Shown here piece by piece: positions 27,823-37,594 of a DNA stretch of 64,000 bases. The stretch comes from RZYY01 sp036794825 (lineage in GTDB: Bacteria; Bacteroidota; Bacteroidia; Bacteroidales; 4484-276), in contig DAIRGA010000002.1 in the NCBI GenBank assembly GCA_036794825.1, positions 124,001 to 188,000 of the forward strand, read 5' to 3'. The notes below the pieces were generated by a model that ran no database searches, had not been told where the DNA came from, and was given only the letters and a program-made list of their open reading frames with translations. Made by a program: the position numbers and the translations under genes. The stretch's first letter is position 1. Each line of letters starts with the position of its first letter.

Positions 27823-27860
27823 AAAAAAAGGCCGGTAACGACGGTCACCGGCCCTTTTCA
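27823..27860 (-). terminator. Strong rho-independent terminator after the C25 peptidase gene
   Basis: On the minus strand GGCCGGT (27847-27853) pairs with ACCGGCC (27830-27836) around a 10-nt loop, followed by TTTTTTTATTTT. It lies 12 bp after the stop of the gene ending at 27872. Confidence 0.9.
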
Positions 27861-27871
27861 ATAAAGAAGTC

Positions 27872-30800
27872 TTATTTCTGAATGATGAGTTTTTTCACCA
27901 GTGATTGCTGGTCATTTCTCAGGTAGAGGTAGTAAACGCCCTCTGGGAACTGAGCCATGTCAAAGGTTTCGTTGTACTGTCCGCTCACTTCTATGTTCTT
28001 TTGCAGAATGTCAATCCCTAAAAGATTAACCACGGTGAGCTGATATTTTTGGTTATCAGCAGAATTCAGTTCCAGAACAAATTCGCCCTTGGTTGGGTTA
28101 GGATAGATGTTCAGTGATTTGTCATTCAGTTTGCTGATGCCTGTAGGGTCAGAAACTATGATTTCGAAGTTCTCTGAAAATGGCCCCATACCGCAATCGT
28201 TTCCACCACAAACTTTCAGGGTAGCGCTACCATTCCAGGACTCGCTCCAGTGAATGCTCACGTTGTTCATATTGATCGTCATTTCACCGGCTCCTTCCGG
28301 GCTGAGCACCCAGTCATAGATTGAGCAGGTGCTGAGTGCGCTCACGAAGTATTCAGTAACATCTCCCATTGCCACTGTATTGTCGCCATTGATCGGACCT
28401 GCCTGGCCGGGTACAGTCATAACGTGAATGTAATTACTGTGCGTGATGGAGGTAGTGTTTGTGCCATCTGAAATTTCGAGGGTAACATTGTAATCTCCAT
28501 TGAAGTGGTAGGTTACTGTCGGATTTTGTTGGTTGGAGAATGCGGGTGTTCCACCGGGGAATGTCCATGACCATGTGGTTGCACCCAGCGACTGGTCGGT
28601 AAACTGAACCTCCATTCCTTCGCAGCCTTCGGTAACATTTGCAATGAAATTAGGAACAAGTGTAGCGGGCATCATACCGAAGAAATCAAGGTATTTTTCC
28701 ATCAAAGATTTACGATCGCCGTTGAGGCCGCCAAATTCGTGAGACGCACCTATTGTTCTGTAAGAAACGGAATTCTTGGCAACGGCAGTTCCATAGCTTG
28801 GATTTGCATTCTGTAAAATCAGTGTGGCGCCTGATGTTGCAGAAATACGGTCAACCCAGGCATTATCGCCATTGTATGGGAAGCTTAATCCTTCGGTGAA
28901 TGTTCCGACTACACCGGCGACGGTACTCAGGTCACCCGATCCGTCAGCTGTTGCAGTAATTCCAAACATCGAATGAACGGCTGTCTGAGTGTCGTAATAC
29001 CATGTGTCGCCACCTTCCATGTAAAGGTTGCCTCCGCCATTTAGGTATGCTGCGAGTTGTGTGCCTTGTGCGGCAGTTAAAACATAATTGCTGGAATAAA
29101 TACCGAGGCAGACAAATACTGAAGAGTAAAGACCAAGGTTTGCTGGGAAAGCAGTTGCCAGTTCGTGTGAAATTCCGATTTGATTGAGGGCTTCAACCAT
29201 TTTGGAGGCTGAATTGTGATTTCCGTCCATATCAATGATTAGTACTGGAATTTGTCCTACTACCAGGTTAAAGCTACCCGAACCCGTAATTCCAAGTTCT
29301 CCGCTGATAGCAAAATCGAAAGTCACCATCTGGCCTGCCGGTGTTGATGCAGAAGCAGTTACTGTGTAAGCCTGCTGAGCCGTTTGACCTGCGGCAACAT
29401 TGCCATAATTTGCCTGGGTCTGGCTGATGGTGATGTATGGACTGGCGCTGGTTAGTGTTCCAATAACACCGGTTGCATCAGAATTACCGGTGTTGTTGAG
29501 CATTACCATAATGGACACTGTTTCACCCGGATCAACTTTACCATTGTTGTTTCCTGTAGGGTCGCTGATGGTGTGGCTGTCGTATCCCAGAACAGCACTG
29601 TATGCCATCAGGCTGAATGAGCTCTCCCAGTTTTCCTGTCCGCTGGCAAGCAGGTTAAACAAGATTCCCTGGCCATTAGGAACGTCGTTGGCAATCTGAA
29701 TGGTAAAAGCATTCTGAAGATTTACAGAGTTGCCCGCCGGGATGCTTCCGAAGTTGGCTGTTCCATTTAAAATGGTAACATAAGGACTTGAGGAAGAGAT
29801 TGTAACGGTTACGTTGTCAGCTGATGATACACCAACGTTTTTCACACTCAGGTTGAGGTCGGAAGTTTCGCCGTAATCCAGTTGACCGTTATTATTGCCA
29901 TTGACATCATTTACTACAACGGCATCAAAAATTACGTAAGGACCTGTTGGCGGGATGCACTGGATATTTTCATAGATGGTTTCCATATTGTAGGCTGTTA
30001 CAACAAGAAGCACATCTCCCGGCAGGAATTCGTTGGGAACACTAACAACACCTGATTCATCAGTGTAAGCACTTGCATAAACACCATTTTGTGAAAGGGC
30101 AACCAATGCACCAGCAACCGGCTGTCCGTTGGATGTGATGGTGGTTTCAAATGGTGTTCCCACCAGCATGATATTGCTCGAAAGTGTCAGAGGAGATGCC
30201 GGAGCAGTTCTGACCTGCATTGATGCGTCTCCAAAGGTTGTCCAGGTTTGGATGGTCTCCAGATCCGAGGATGAGTTGGCCTCTGTGTACATCAATACCA
30301 GTCCGTTTACTACGATTGAGCCGAGGATCGAACGGCCTTCGGTAGTATTGATTCCGTTGCCTGGGTTGGCAGCGTAATCATAACCTCCTGTGATAAGGTC
30401 GTTAAAATAGTCCTGACCGCGCATTGGTGGTTGCCACGGCTGATTGATGGTTGCCATCAGAGTCAGAACAGCTCCACCACCTTCTTTTTTCAGCCAGGCC
30501 TCAGCAAAACAATCGCTTGTGCCCGAATGGAAAGCACCGTTTACACAAGCTACAGAGAAAATGAACGGCAGTTTATCGCCATTGGTCAACTGGTTGACGT
30601 TGGTGTTGCTAAACCCGGTTGTTCCCCATGATGTGCTAGAGCCGTGTCCACAATAATTGATGATGCTGACACCGTTTTCGATGGCGTTTTTCACCTGAAG
30701 TATAGTTGCTGAGGGCTCATAAGCTGTGCTATGTCCATTATAAGTGAACGGATCAAGCTTATTGTTGTAAATGATATTGGTGTGCTGATAGTCAATCTCG

Positions 30801-31912
30801 CCATCATCGCCAATCCCGGCGCCTTCCTGGCTGGCAACGCTGAGCGCCTTGTCATACCACGCTCCAGTAGGATTCTTTTCGTAGTTTATAAGTTTATTTA
30901 CCTGCGTGGTAACATGAGCGGGCGAAGAAGCCGAAAAACGACCAATCGCAATGTCGGGGAAATTATCTGTTCCAACCACACGACCCAACATAGGATCCAT
31001 TGGAGCATTGGCGCCGCCGCCTAAATCACTTTTAATATCAGCCCAATCTCCAACAAGTTGTACATACAGAATAGAGTTATTCTCATTGTATTTCTGTTGG
31101 ATAAGCGATTTCACGTTGGTGCCGACCGCTACCACTTCCTTGTAAACATTGTGTCCTTTCTCTTTTTTCCAATCAATGAAAGGTTGTATAGCTGCTTCGT
31201 CACGGGCTGTTGTTATTACGAGAATATCACCGGCCTCACCCATAGTGAGATCGGTTGTGGACTCGTAATTGAGAAAAACAGAATGATAGAGTGCCTCCAT
31301 TTCACGAAAATATTTTCCTGAAGTATTGGTCAGCGGGTTGATGGGTGAGGAGTTATCTTCGACGAGCTCAACGGTTACGTTCGTGTAAACCCTTAAAATC
31401 TGCTGAACCGCATTGTACTGGAATGGTTGCACAAATACTGTTGTTCCCCTTACATCTTTAATGATGTATGGATCAATATTACGAGCGAGAGTTCCAGGAT
31501 AAAATGCATCCACCATGGATTCGGGAGCAATAACATAGGGGATCTGGCTCGGATCCTGATTACGGTAAATAACTCCTCTTGAGGGAACCAGGGGTGTGGA
31601 AAGCTGATATTCATCATAATCAGCAGAAATAATCTTAAGCTGGACGTTTTTGTCGGGATTGAGCTGAACGCTGGCGCTGATGTAGGGAAGTTCAGCAAAG
31701 CCGGCATCTTCTGTAGTAACGCTGCCAGGGAACTGAATTTTGGTAAAATCTGTACCGTTCAAATTTAAAGGTCTCAGGCTGAAATCGCCAAGTGTAAATT
31801 CAACCTGCGAGGTGGTGGATGAAATCCTGGTGTAATTTACCTGGTATCCATCCTTTGCCATCAGGCTGGTAAATCCGAGAAGCAGCAAAAGGCTTAGGAA
31901 AACATTTCTCAT
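27872..31912 (-). CDS. Gingipain-like cysteine peptidase (C25) with PKD and T9SS sorting domains
   Basis: 1346 aa with signal peptide (VFLSLLLLLGFTSLMA). A C25 propeptide-like region comes first. The catalytic domain has INYCGHGSSTSWG (His423) and FSVACVNGAFHSG (Cys456), the gingipain dyad spacing. Downstream lie CARDB-like beta-sandwich repeats (GNNNGQLDYGETSDL, GNNNGKVDPGETVSI). Next is a ThuA/GATase-like domain (LIIDMDGNHNS to GGNLYMEGGDTWYYD), then a PKD domain (FTDQSLGATTWSWTFPGG). The T9SS tail is IYPNPTKGEFVLEL, then GVYYLYLRN. It is the tandem paralog of the next gene upstream. Secreted protease; specificity is not visible. Confidence 0.92.
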   Translation of the reverse strand: MRNVFLSLLLLLGFTSLMAKDGYQVNYTRISSTTSQVEFTLGDFSLRPLNLNGTDFTKIQFPGSVTTEDAGFAELPYISASVQLNPDKNVQLKIISADYDEYQLSTPLVPSRGVIYRNQDPSQIPYVIAPESMVDAFYPGTLARNIDPYIIKDVRGTTVFVQPFQYNAVQQILRVYTNVTVELVEDNSSPINPLTNTSGKYFREMEALYHSVFLNYESTTDLTMGEAGDILVITTARDEAAIQPFIDWKKEKGHNVYKEVVAVGTNVKSLIQQKYNENNSILYVQLVGDWADIKSDLGGGANAPMDPMLGRVVGTDNFPDIAIGRFSASSPAHVTTQVNKLINYEKNPTGAWYDKALSVASQEGAGIGDDGEIDYQHTNIIYNNKLDPFTYNGHSTAYEPSATILQVKNAIENGVSIINYCGHGSSTSWGTTGFSNTNVNQLTNGDKLPFIFSVACVNGAFHSGTSDCFAEAWLKKEGGGAVLTLMATINQPWQPPMRGQDYFNDLITGGYDYAANPGNGINTTEGRSILGSIVVNGLVLMYTEANSSSDLETIQTWTTFGDASMQVRTAPASPLTLSSNIMLVGTPFETTITSNGQPVAGALVALSQNGVYASAYTDESGVVSVPNEFLPGDVLLVVTAYNMETIYENIQCIPPTGPYVIFDAVVVNDVNGNNNGQLDYGETSDLNLSVKNVGVSSADNVTVTISSSSPYVTILNGTANFGSIPAGNSVNLQNAFTIQIANDVPNGQGILFNLLASGQENWESSFSLMAYSAVLGYDSHTISDPTGNNNGKVDPGETVSIMVMLNNTGNSDATGVIGTLTSASPYITISQTQANYGNVAAGQTAQQAYTVTASASTPAGQMVTFDFAISGELGITGSGSFNLVVGQIPVLIIDMDGNHNSASKMVEALNQIGISHELATAFPANLGLYSSVFVCLGIYSSNYVLTAAQGTQLAAYLNGGGNLYMEGGDTWYYDTQTAVHSMFGITATADGSGDLSTVAGVVGTFTEGLSFPYNGDNAWVDRISATSGATLILQNANPSYGTAVAKNSVSYRTIGASHEFGGLNGDRKSLMEKYLDFFGMMPATLVPNFIANVTEGCEGMEVQFTDQSLGATTWSWTFPGGTPAFSNQQNPTVTYHFNGDYNVTLEISDGTNTTSITHSNYIHVMTVPGQAGPINGDNTVAMGDVTEYFVSALSTCSIYDWVLSPEGAGEMTINMNNVSIHWSESWNGSATLKVCGGNDCGMGPFSENFEIIVSDPTGISKLNDKSLNIYPNPTKGEFVLELNSADNQKYQLTVVNLLGIDILQKNIEVSGQYNETFDMAQFPEGVYYLYLRNDQQSLVKKLIIQK

Positions 31913-32005
31913 AAAATTAAAATTTAAGTTAACGAGTTGAAATTGAATTAATTATTGTTTTTATTTTGATGATCAAATGATATTTTGGAATTTTCTTAAA
32001 ACAGG

Positions 32006-35000
32006 TTAATTACTGAGGATCAGTTTTTTGGTCTGCAGGCGCTCTCCGTCGAAAAGCTTAATGTAGTAAACTCCTGCTGGTAATCCACTCATATCCAGTA
32101 TCATAGTGCTAAAAGCTGATAGCTTTAGGCTCTCTTTGATTAATTCTTTCAAGGGTTGTCCGTAAGCACTGTAAACCTGGATATCCAGCGTTTTCGTGCC
32201 ATCACCAACAAAATCAATATTAACCAAACCATCAGATGGGTTGGGGTAAATCCTGAGCGAGCCGGGAAGAATGGGTTCGTTAATAAAGGTGGATTGGAAA
32301 TAAATGACGTTCGACATTTCGGAAGTGCAACCCAAGGAATTGGTCACAATAGTGTAATAATTGCTGGTTTTGGTTGGAGTAAAAATCTGACCTGTGGCTC
32401 CTTCGATAATGCCATCGTCATTGTACCACTGGTTACCGGCTGTTGCATCAGATACCAAAGTAAGCCCGGCCTGAACTATCTCAGGCGTTGAGGGTAACTC
32501 TTTCACCACAATCATGATCTGGTGCGACATGGAAACTCCGGTGAGATTGTCGGTAATAACGGCGGTGTAAACCGTAGTGACTTCAGGGTATGCATCGGTC
32601 TGCCGCGAGTTGGGATTACTTAATCCGGTTTGTGGAGTCCACAGAATGGTGAAGTCTCCCGATCCTCCGGTAATGTTGACAAACATTTGGGTGGTATCCC
32701 CATTGCAAAGGTTATTTTGCAGGGTGTAAGCTATTGATGTCAGTGTGGCTGGAACGTTTATCTCAAAGAAATCCAGATATTTTTGCATTAGCTCCACCCT
32801 TTGATCCTCAAGAAACAGACCCCCGAATTCGAAGGAAGTTCCGATTGTTTTAAATCCATTCCCAATGCGTGCAATCCCGCAGGAAAACCCGGGGTTATTG
32901 TTCTGTAAAATTACAGACGCTCCATTTACTGCCTGCAACTGGTCAATCCAGTTGTTGTCGCCGGTGTATTTCATTTTGAGACCTTCAGCAAATGCGCCTG
33001 TGGTTCCGACTATCGAATCAAGATTCCCGGCGCCATCCGACAAGGCATATATTCCAAATAACGGGTGAACCGGGGTCACAGGATCGTAATACCAGGTATC
33101 GCCACCCTCCATGTAAACTTTGCCACCCAAGGCGAGATAATCTGCAAGTTGCTGTCCTTCGACGGCCGACAAAACACGGTTGGAGTTGTAAACACCCAAA
33201 GCTACAAAAACTGAGGAGAAATAGCTCAGATCGGCCGGTATTTCAGTCACTAATTCGGAAACAACCCCTAATTGGTTAGCGGCTTCGCGCATGAATGGGG
33301 CAGAGTTATGATTGCCGTCCAGGTCAATAATGAGCATGGGAATAGGACCGATGGTTATGTTGAAGTTTCCTGTACCTTCAACGCCAATATTATTGAAAAG
33401 GTTAACTACGAAATTCGCCGGGTGCCCGGGAGGAGTGCTTTCATCTGCATAAACCTCAAAACTGGCCTGTGTTACCTGCCCGGGAATGGCATCTCCAAAA
33501 TCTTGCGGAGAAGATGTGATGATAGATATGTATGGATCGGTTGACAGTAGAAGGCCTGAAGTGCCCGTCACAGCAGCATTTCCATTATTTTTCGAGTAAA
33601 CGGTTATCCGGACTTTCTCATTTGCATCAAATTTTCCATTGCTATTGCCCTCAATTTCCTGGAAAGCAAAACCGGCAAGTTCCAATTGGGGGGCATAGGC
33701 TTTGAGGGAAAAATTGCTGCTCCAGTTGTCAGTACCATCGGTTGCAACAAGCGTAAAAATGACTGTATGCTGATCGGGAACGGTGGCCTTCAGAGAAATC
33801 TCAAACTGGCCTGAGAGATTCAGTTCTCCTCCTCCCTCTATACTCTGAATTTCTGCGCTGCCGTTGATTATGGTAACATATTCATCTGAACTTTGAAGCA
33901 TCAGTTGAATGTTCTCTCCATTTACCTGACCATAATTTTGATAAGTCAGGTTGAGCGAAAAAGTCTCTGCATATTCCATCAATCCATTGCCATTTCCGGC
34001 GGCTTGGTCATCAATACCGGCCTCTTTTACAAGAACATAGGCTCCATCTGGTGATGCAATAAGCAATGTGCCAAAATAGGGTTTCAACTGCTGTCCGGTA
34101 ATGATGATTTCAGCATCTCCGGGAGTTATAACCTGCTCGATGAGATTGATGTCAGCAACCCCATTTGCATCTGCAAAACCAGCACCTAACAGTACGTTAT
34201 CCTTTGTGATAGAAACGTAAGTATGTGGAAAAGAGTTGATTGTAACCGAATTGGAGCCAAGAGGGATGAGTGCAGGGTAGTCGGCAGTGCAATCTGGTGG
34301 TTGGGAAAAGAATGCCATCAGCGATGGATCTCCCATCAGATGATAAATTTCCCAGTAATAGTTGGTAAGTGTTGATCCTGATTGGGTTACAGCCAGATTG
34401 CCGGCAGTCGGGATTTGTCCTTGGGTAATGTGCCAGTCGGCGATAGTAATTCCAGGTTGGGAGTGGAGTATTCGGTCAAACGCACCCAACGAACCATTTG
34501 CAAATTGCGGGTTTGCTGAAACTGCTTTAAATCCGACAGCCCACCAGAAATCTTCATCCCAGTAAGTGCTGTTTGAACCTCCAATGTATCCGATGGCGCC
34601 TTTTCCGGCAGCCCGCAGGATGTCTTCGCCAAATGAATTATTCTGAAACTCAACAGATGAGCAGCAGTTGCCAATCATCAAAGGATATTTGCTTTGGTTT
34701 TGCAGCGCCTGAATGTGGTTGATGGTAAACGAAGGATTTGCCCAGCCTGCTGCACTGCAGTGTGCAGAATAATTGGCAAAACCAACTCCGTTGGATACAT
34801 TCTGGCGGATCGAAAACGAATAATTGCCTCCTGTTGGTTCCGGCTGCAGGTAAGTATGAGAATTTATCCCGTTTTGTACGTTGAAGTAATAGGTATTCCC
34901 ATAGTTAACCTGGCCGTTTCCCCAGGTTAGCTGGTGGAAGGAATCCTGGCCGGCAATCATCACCACTTCGTCCAGAAAAGATGGATCGGGGAAGAGATAT

Positions 35001-36130
35001 TGTTCGTACTCAAGCGTTTTATCTATCTGGGGTTGCAGTTGGGCTATATTCTGGGCCGAAAAACGACCATAAAAAGCATCCGGAAGAACATCGCCGGTGT
35101 ATTCACAGTAGTAGAGGTCGGTTACATGATTCCCGGTGGCGCCGGCAAATGAAGGAACCTGGGCTACATCACCCACAAACAGTACAAAACTCTGCGGTTG
35201 GTATCCTTCGGGTGGGTTTTGGTAAAAAGTTGTGAGGTAGTTCTTTATGCTCGCTGTTGTGTTTCCGATTTCAGGATTGTCGGTGTAGGCCTCTACTACT
35301 CTGAAACCTTTTCTGGTTTTCCATTCTACAAAAGGTTGAAGAACCTCCCGGAACATAGGATCGGAAACAATGATGTAAGAAATCGGATCGGCCTGAAAAA
35401 GACTTTCGGTTTCCTCTGGCTCCTGATAGTTCAGAAGGATGTTTTTAATGGCAGAGAAATAAGGATTCATCTTCTGCTTCATCGAAACCGTAGTGGCATT
35501 ACTACCATTGTTGAATCTGATTTTCAGTTCGATATAATCATAAACCCGGATAATGTTTGCTGCCGGGTTATAATTTACAGGTGAAATCACAATTCTTGCA
35601 ACGCGAACTCCTCTCAGAATGCCGATGCTTTCAACTTGTACAAGCTCATTCAACAGGAAATCATCGGTATTATAAATATCATTATTGAACTGAAAAATTG
35701 GCGATTCAGGCTGATCGAGTTTCTCAAGTGATGGTTGTGCCGGAAAGATAGGATCATTTAAACCCATTTCAGAAAGGGAGATATCTTTGAAACGGCTGAA
35801 GCCGATCTCAATAACCAATTCGGCATCCACGGGCACTTCGATGAGCCTTGAGAGGATGGGCAATCCTGGATGACCTACTGTGGTGGAAATGCTATACCCT
35901 TCAATCTTCAACTGAAGAAAATCGCCATTATCTACCTTAATTTTGGAGGCGTGAATTTCGGAAATGGAGTTGGAAATTCCCAGTGCAGAAAAATTGTTTT
36001 CGGTAATCTGGGTGATGGTGTTACCCGGCGAAACGGGTATTACCTGTGCATACATCAATTTCCCGACCATTATCATGGTTGTAAAAAGCAGTGCAGATGC
36101 CAGTTTAAGGAAAGTGTGTTTAATCATCAT
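32006..36130 (-). CDS. Lys-gingipain-like cysteine peptidase (C25) with T9SS sorting domain
   Basis: 1374 aa with signal peptide. The catalytic region reads FANYSAHCSAAGWANPSFTI (His457), then LMIGNCCSSVEFQNNSFGED (Cys489/490) and GAIGYIGGSNSTYWDEDFWW. From memory this is close to the P. gingivalis Kgp stretch around its His-Cys dyad, except that the residue after the histidine is Cys rather than Gly. CARDB-like repeats follow, then the same GATase-like domain as the neighbouring peptidase (LIIDLDGNHNS to GGKVYMEGGDTWYYD). After that come Ig-like segments and the T9SS tail (IYPNPSDGLVNIDF, GVYYIKLFDG, TKKLILS). The neighbour is 93 bp downstream on the same strand. Confidence 0.92.
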   Translation of the reverse strand: MMIKHTFLKLASALLFTTMIMVGKLMYAQVIPVSPGNTITQITENNFSALGISNSISEIHASKIKVDNGDFLQLKIEGYSISTTVGHPGLPILSRLIEVPVDAELVIEIGFSRFKDISLSEMGLNDPIFPAQPSLEKLDQPESPIFQFNNDIYNTDDFLLNELVQVESIGILRGVRVARIVISPVNYNPAANIIRVYDYIELKIRFNNGSNATTVSMKQKMNPYFSAIKNILLNYQEPEETESLFQADPISYIIVSDPMFREVLQPFVEWKTRKGFRVVEAYTDNPEIGNTTASIKNYLTTFYQNPPEGYQPQSFVLFVGDVAQVPSFAGATGNHVTDLYYCEYTGDVLPDAFYGRFSAQNIAQLQPQIDKTLEYEQYLFPDPSFLDEVVMIAGQDSFHQLTWGNGQVNYGNTYYFNVQNGINSHTYLQPEPTGGNYSFSIRQNVSNGVGFANYSAHCSAAGWANPSFTINHIQALQNQSKYPLMIGNCCSSVEFQNNSFGEDILRAAGKGAIGYIGGSNSTYWDEDFWWAVGFKAVSANPQFANGSLGAFDRILHSQPGITIADWHITQGQIPTAGNLAVTQSGSTLTNYYWEIYHLMGDPSLMAFFSQPPDCTADYPALIPLGSNSVTINSFPHTYVSITKDNVLLGAGFADANGVADINLIEQVITPGDAEIIITGQQLKPYFGTLLIASPDGAYVLVKEAGIDDQAAGNGNGLMEYAETFSLNLTYQNYGQVNGENIQLMLQSSDEYVTIINGSAEIQSIEGGGELNLSGQFEISLKATVPDQHTVIFTLVATDGTDNWSSNFSLKAYAPQLELAGFAFQEIEGNSNGKFDANEKVRITVYSKNNGNAAVTGTSGLLLSTDPYISIITSSPQDFGDAIPGQVTQASFEVYADESTPPGHPANFVVNLFNNIGVEGTGNFNITIGPIPMLIIDLDGNHNSAPFMREAANQLGVVSELVTEIPADLSYFSSVFVALGVYNSNRVLSAVEGQQLADYLALGGKVYMEGGDTWYYDPVTPVHPLFGIYALSDGAGNLDSIVGTTGAFAEGLKMKYTGDNNWIDQLQAVNGASVILQNNNPGFSCGIARIGNGFKTIGTSFEFGGLFLEDQRVELMQKYLDFFEINVPATLTSIAYTLQNNLCNGDTTQMFVNITGGSGDFTILWTPQTGLSNPNSRQTDAYPEVTTVYTAVITDNLTGVSMSHQIMIVVKELPSTPEIVQAGLTLVSDATAGNQWYNDDGIIEGATGQIFTPTKTSNYYTIVTNSLGCTSEMSNVIYFQSTFINEPILPGSLRIYPNPSDGLVNIDFVGDGTKTLDIQVYSAYGQPLKELIKESLKLSAFSTMILDMSGLPAGVYYIKLFDGERLQTKKLILSN

Positions 36131-36180
36131 TCCTCTTTCGAAATTGAGTAGCTATGGTTTGATTGAACTTGAAAACCTTG

Positions 36181-36188
36181 CAAAGGTA
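36181..36188 (-). promoter_or_regulatory. Bacteroidetes -7 box for the Kgp-like peptidase gene
   Basis: On the minus strand TACCTTTG followed by C matches TAnnTTTG exactly, about 50 bp before the peptidase start at 36130. A clear TTTG -33 box at the usual distance is not evident. The start itself is preceded closely by AGAGGA. Confidence 0.55.
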
Positions 36189-36305
36189 AAACAAAAAAAG
36201 TAATTGAAAATGAATTTTTTATTGATTTGACCATACTGCAAAATTCAGTGTAAAGGACAGTCAGAACCCTTTATGGTTGCCTGGTACTGATCAGATTTCA
36301 GGGGC

Positions 36306-37559
36306 TTAGGCTTTGCGGGGAAGGTATTTTTTCGAAATCTGTTGCACGGGGTACCAGGCCACAAAAAAACCAATGGCAATCACGGTAAAAAAAACCACTA
36401 CAAAATCATTGATCTGCAATTGAACCGGATAAGCATCAATAACAAAAGCACCGGATCCGCCACCCAGCGAAATGAGCCCGAATTGCTGCTGCACCCAACT
36501 GATTAATCCTCCGAAAGTCAATCCCAGTAAAGCTCCGCCGATCGAGATCATCATTCCCTCGAGCATAAAAATTCGTTGGATCAGTTTGTTGCCTGCCCCA
36601 AGTCTGTGCAGGGTGAGAATGTCATCTTTTTTGTCAAGAATAAGCATGGTGAGTGAACTGATGACGTTGAAGGCTGCGATGATGAGTATAAAAGTGAGAA
36701 TGAAGAAAATAGCCCATTTTTCAGACTTCATTATACGGTAAAGCAATGCCTGTTGCTCGAAACGGTTTTTGACCTCAAAATCATCCCCTATAAGGTGTTG
36801 AATTTCTTTTTTTACATTTTCAGCCTTAGCGCTTTTTTTGATCGCCAGTTCCAGCGAAGTCACCTCATCCTGGTAATCCATCAGTTCGCGGGCAAATTCA
36901 ATAGGAACAATAGCATATTTTGTGTCGAAATCCTGCTGAATGGAAAACACAGCTGACGGGAAAATATTCTGGCTGTTGAATGCCCTTTCGATCGAAGAGC
37001 CGATATTGCCTTCGCGCCGGGGAAGATAGACCGTTACAGGATGAAGCAGGTCGTGGAGACTTGCATTCAGATAGTAGGAAACCCCTGCGCCAAGTATAAT
37101 GCGCGGCTGGCCCAGTTCGAACAGGGTGAATTTCCCCTCGATCAGCATGGTATCTATTCCGCTTGTATTCGTAATGTTGCTGCTTACCCCCTTTATGGTT
37201 GCCAGGTATTGGTTGTCACGATATTTCAGCAGTGCATTTTCTTCCACAACCTCGGTGATGGCAATTACTCCGGCTATTTTCATCACCTCCTCTGCAGGAA
37301 ACGTTGATATGGAGAAGGTTTTACCTTTTTTAGCAGTAATAACCAGGTCGGGGTTAAATGAGTTGAATAGTGATACAATCAATGTTTCGAATCCGTTGAA
37401 AACCGACAGTACGATAATCAGTGCCATGGTTCCAACAGTGACACCGCCCACAGAAATTCCGGAAATTACATTAATGATGTTGTGCGATTTTTTGGCAAAT
37501 AAATAGCGCCGGGCGATATAGAATGGAAAAGCTTTGATAGGTCGCTGATTTTTAGTGAT
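36306..37559 (-). CDS. ABC transporter permease, LolC/LolE (FtsX) type, with apparent non-canonical start
   Basis: The FtsX-type permease has one N-terminal helix (GTMALIIVLSVFNGFETLI), a large periplasmic domain, and three C-terminal helices (IFFILTFILIIAAFNVISSL and others), as in lipoprotein-releasing LolC/E. The first in-frame ATG/GTG/TTG is a GTG at 37451. However, the family N-terminus is encoded upstream in the same open frame: FYIARRYLFAKKSHN, then IINVISGISVGG. That open stretch begins after a TAG at 37560-37562 with an ATC codon at 37557-37559. A TAAGGA Shine-Dalgarno-like sequence lies 8 nt before the ATC. I extend the gene to 37559 (417 aa), which matches family length. It is the third gene after rbfA and a methyltransferase. 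Confidence 0.82.
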   Translation of the reverse strand: MTKNQRPIKAFPFYIARRYLFAKKSHNIINVISGISVGGVTVGTMALIIVLSVFNGFETLIVSLFNSFNPDLVITAKKGKTFSISTFPAEEVMKIAGVIAITEVVEENALLKYRDNQYLATIKGVSSNITNTSGIDTMLIEGKFTLFELGQPRIILGAGVSYYLNASLHDLLHPVTVYLPRREGNIGSSIERAFNSQNIFPSAVFSIQQDFDTKYAIVPIEFARELMDYQDEVTSLELAIKKSAKAENVKKEIQHLIGDDFEVKNRFEQQALLYRIMKSEKWAIFFILTFILIIAAFNVISSLTMLILDKKDDILTLHRLGAGNKLIQRIFMLEGMMISIGGALLGLTFGGLISWVQQQFGLISLGGGSGAFVIDAYPVQLQINDFVVVFFTVIAIGFFVAWYPVQQISKKYLPRKA

Positions 37560-37594
37560 CTATATAATCCTTACATCCATGAATTCAAATGGTT

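Noticed and set aside
27795..27848. ATG at 27848 as start of the COG2509 flavoprotein
   Set aside because: It lies inside the stem-loop of a strong terminator, and the extra residues (TGLFLFSNTQLF) come from the T-tract. TTG at 27794 fits the family N-terminus better.
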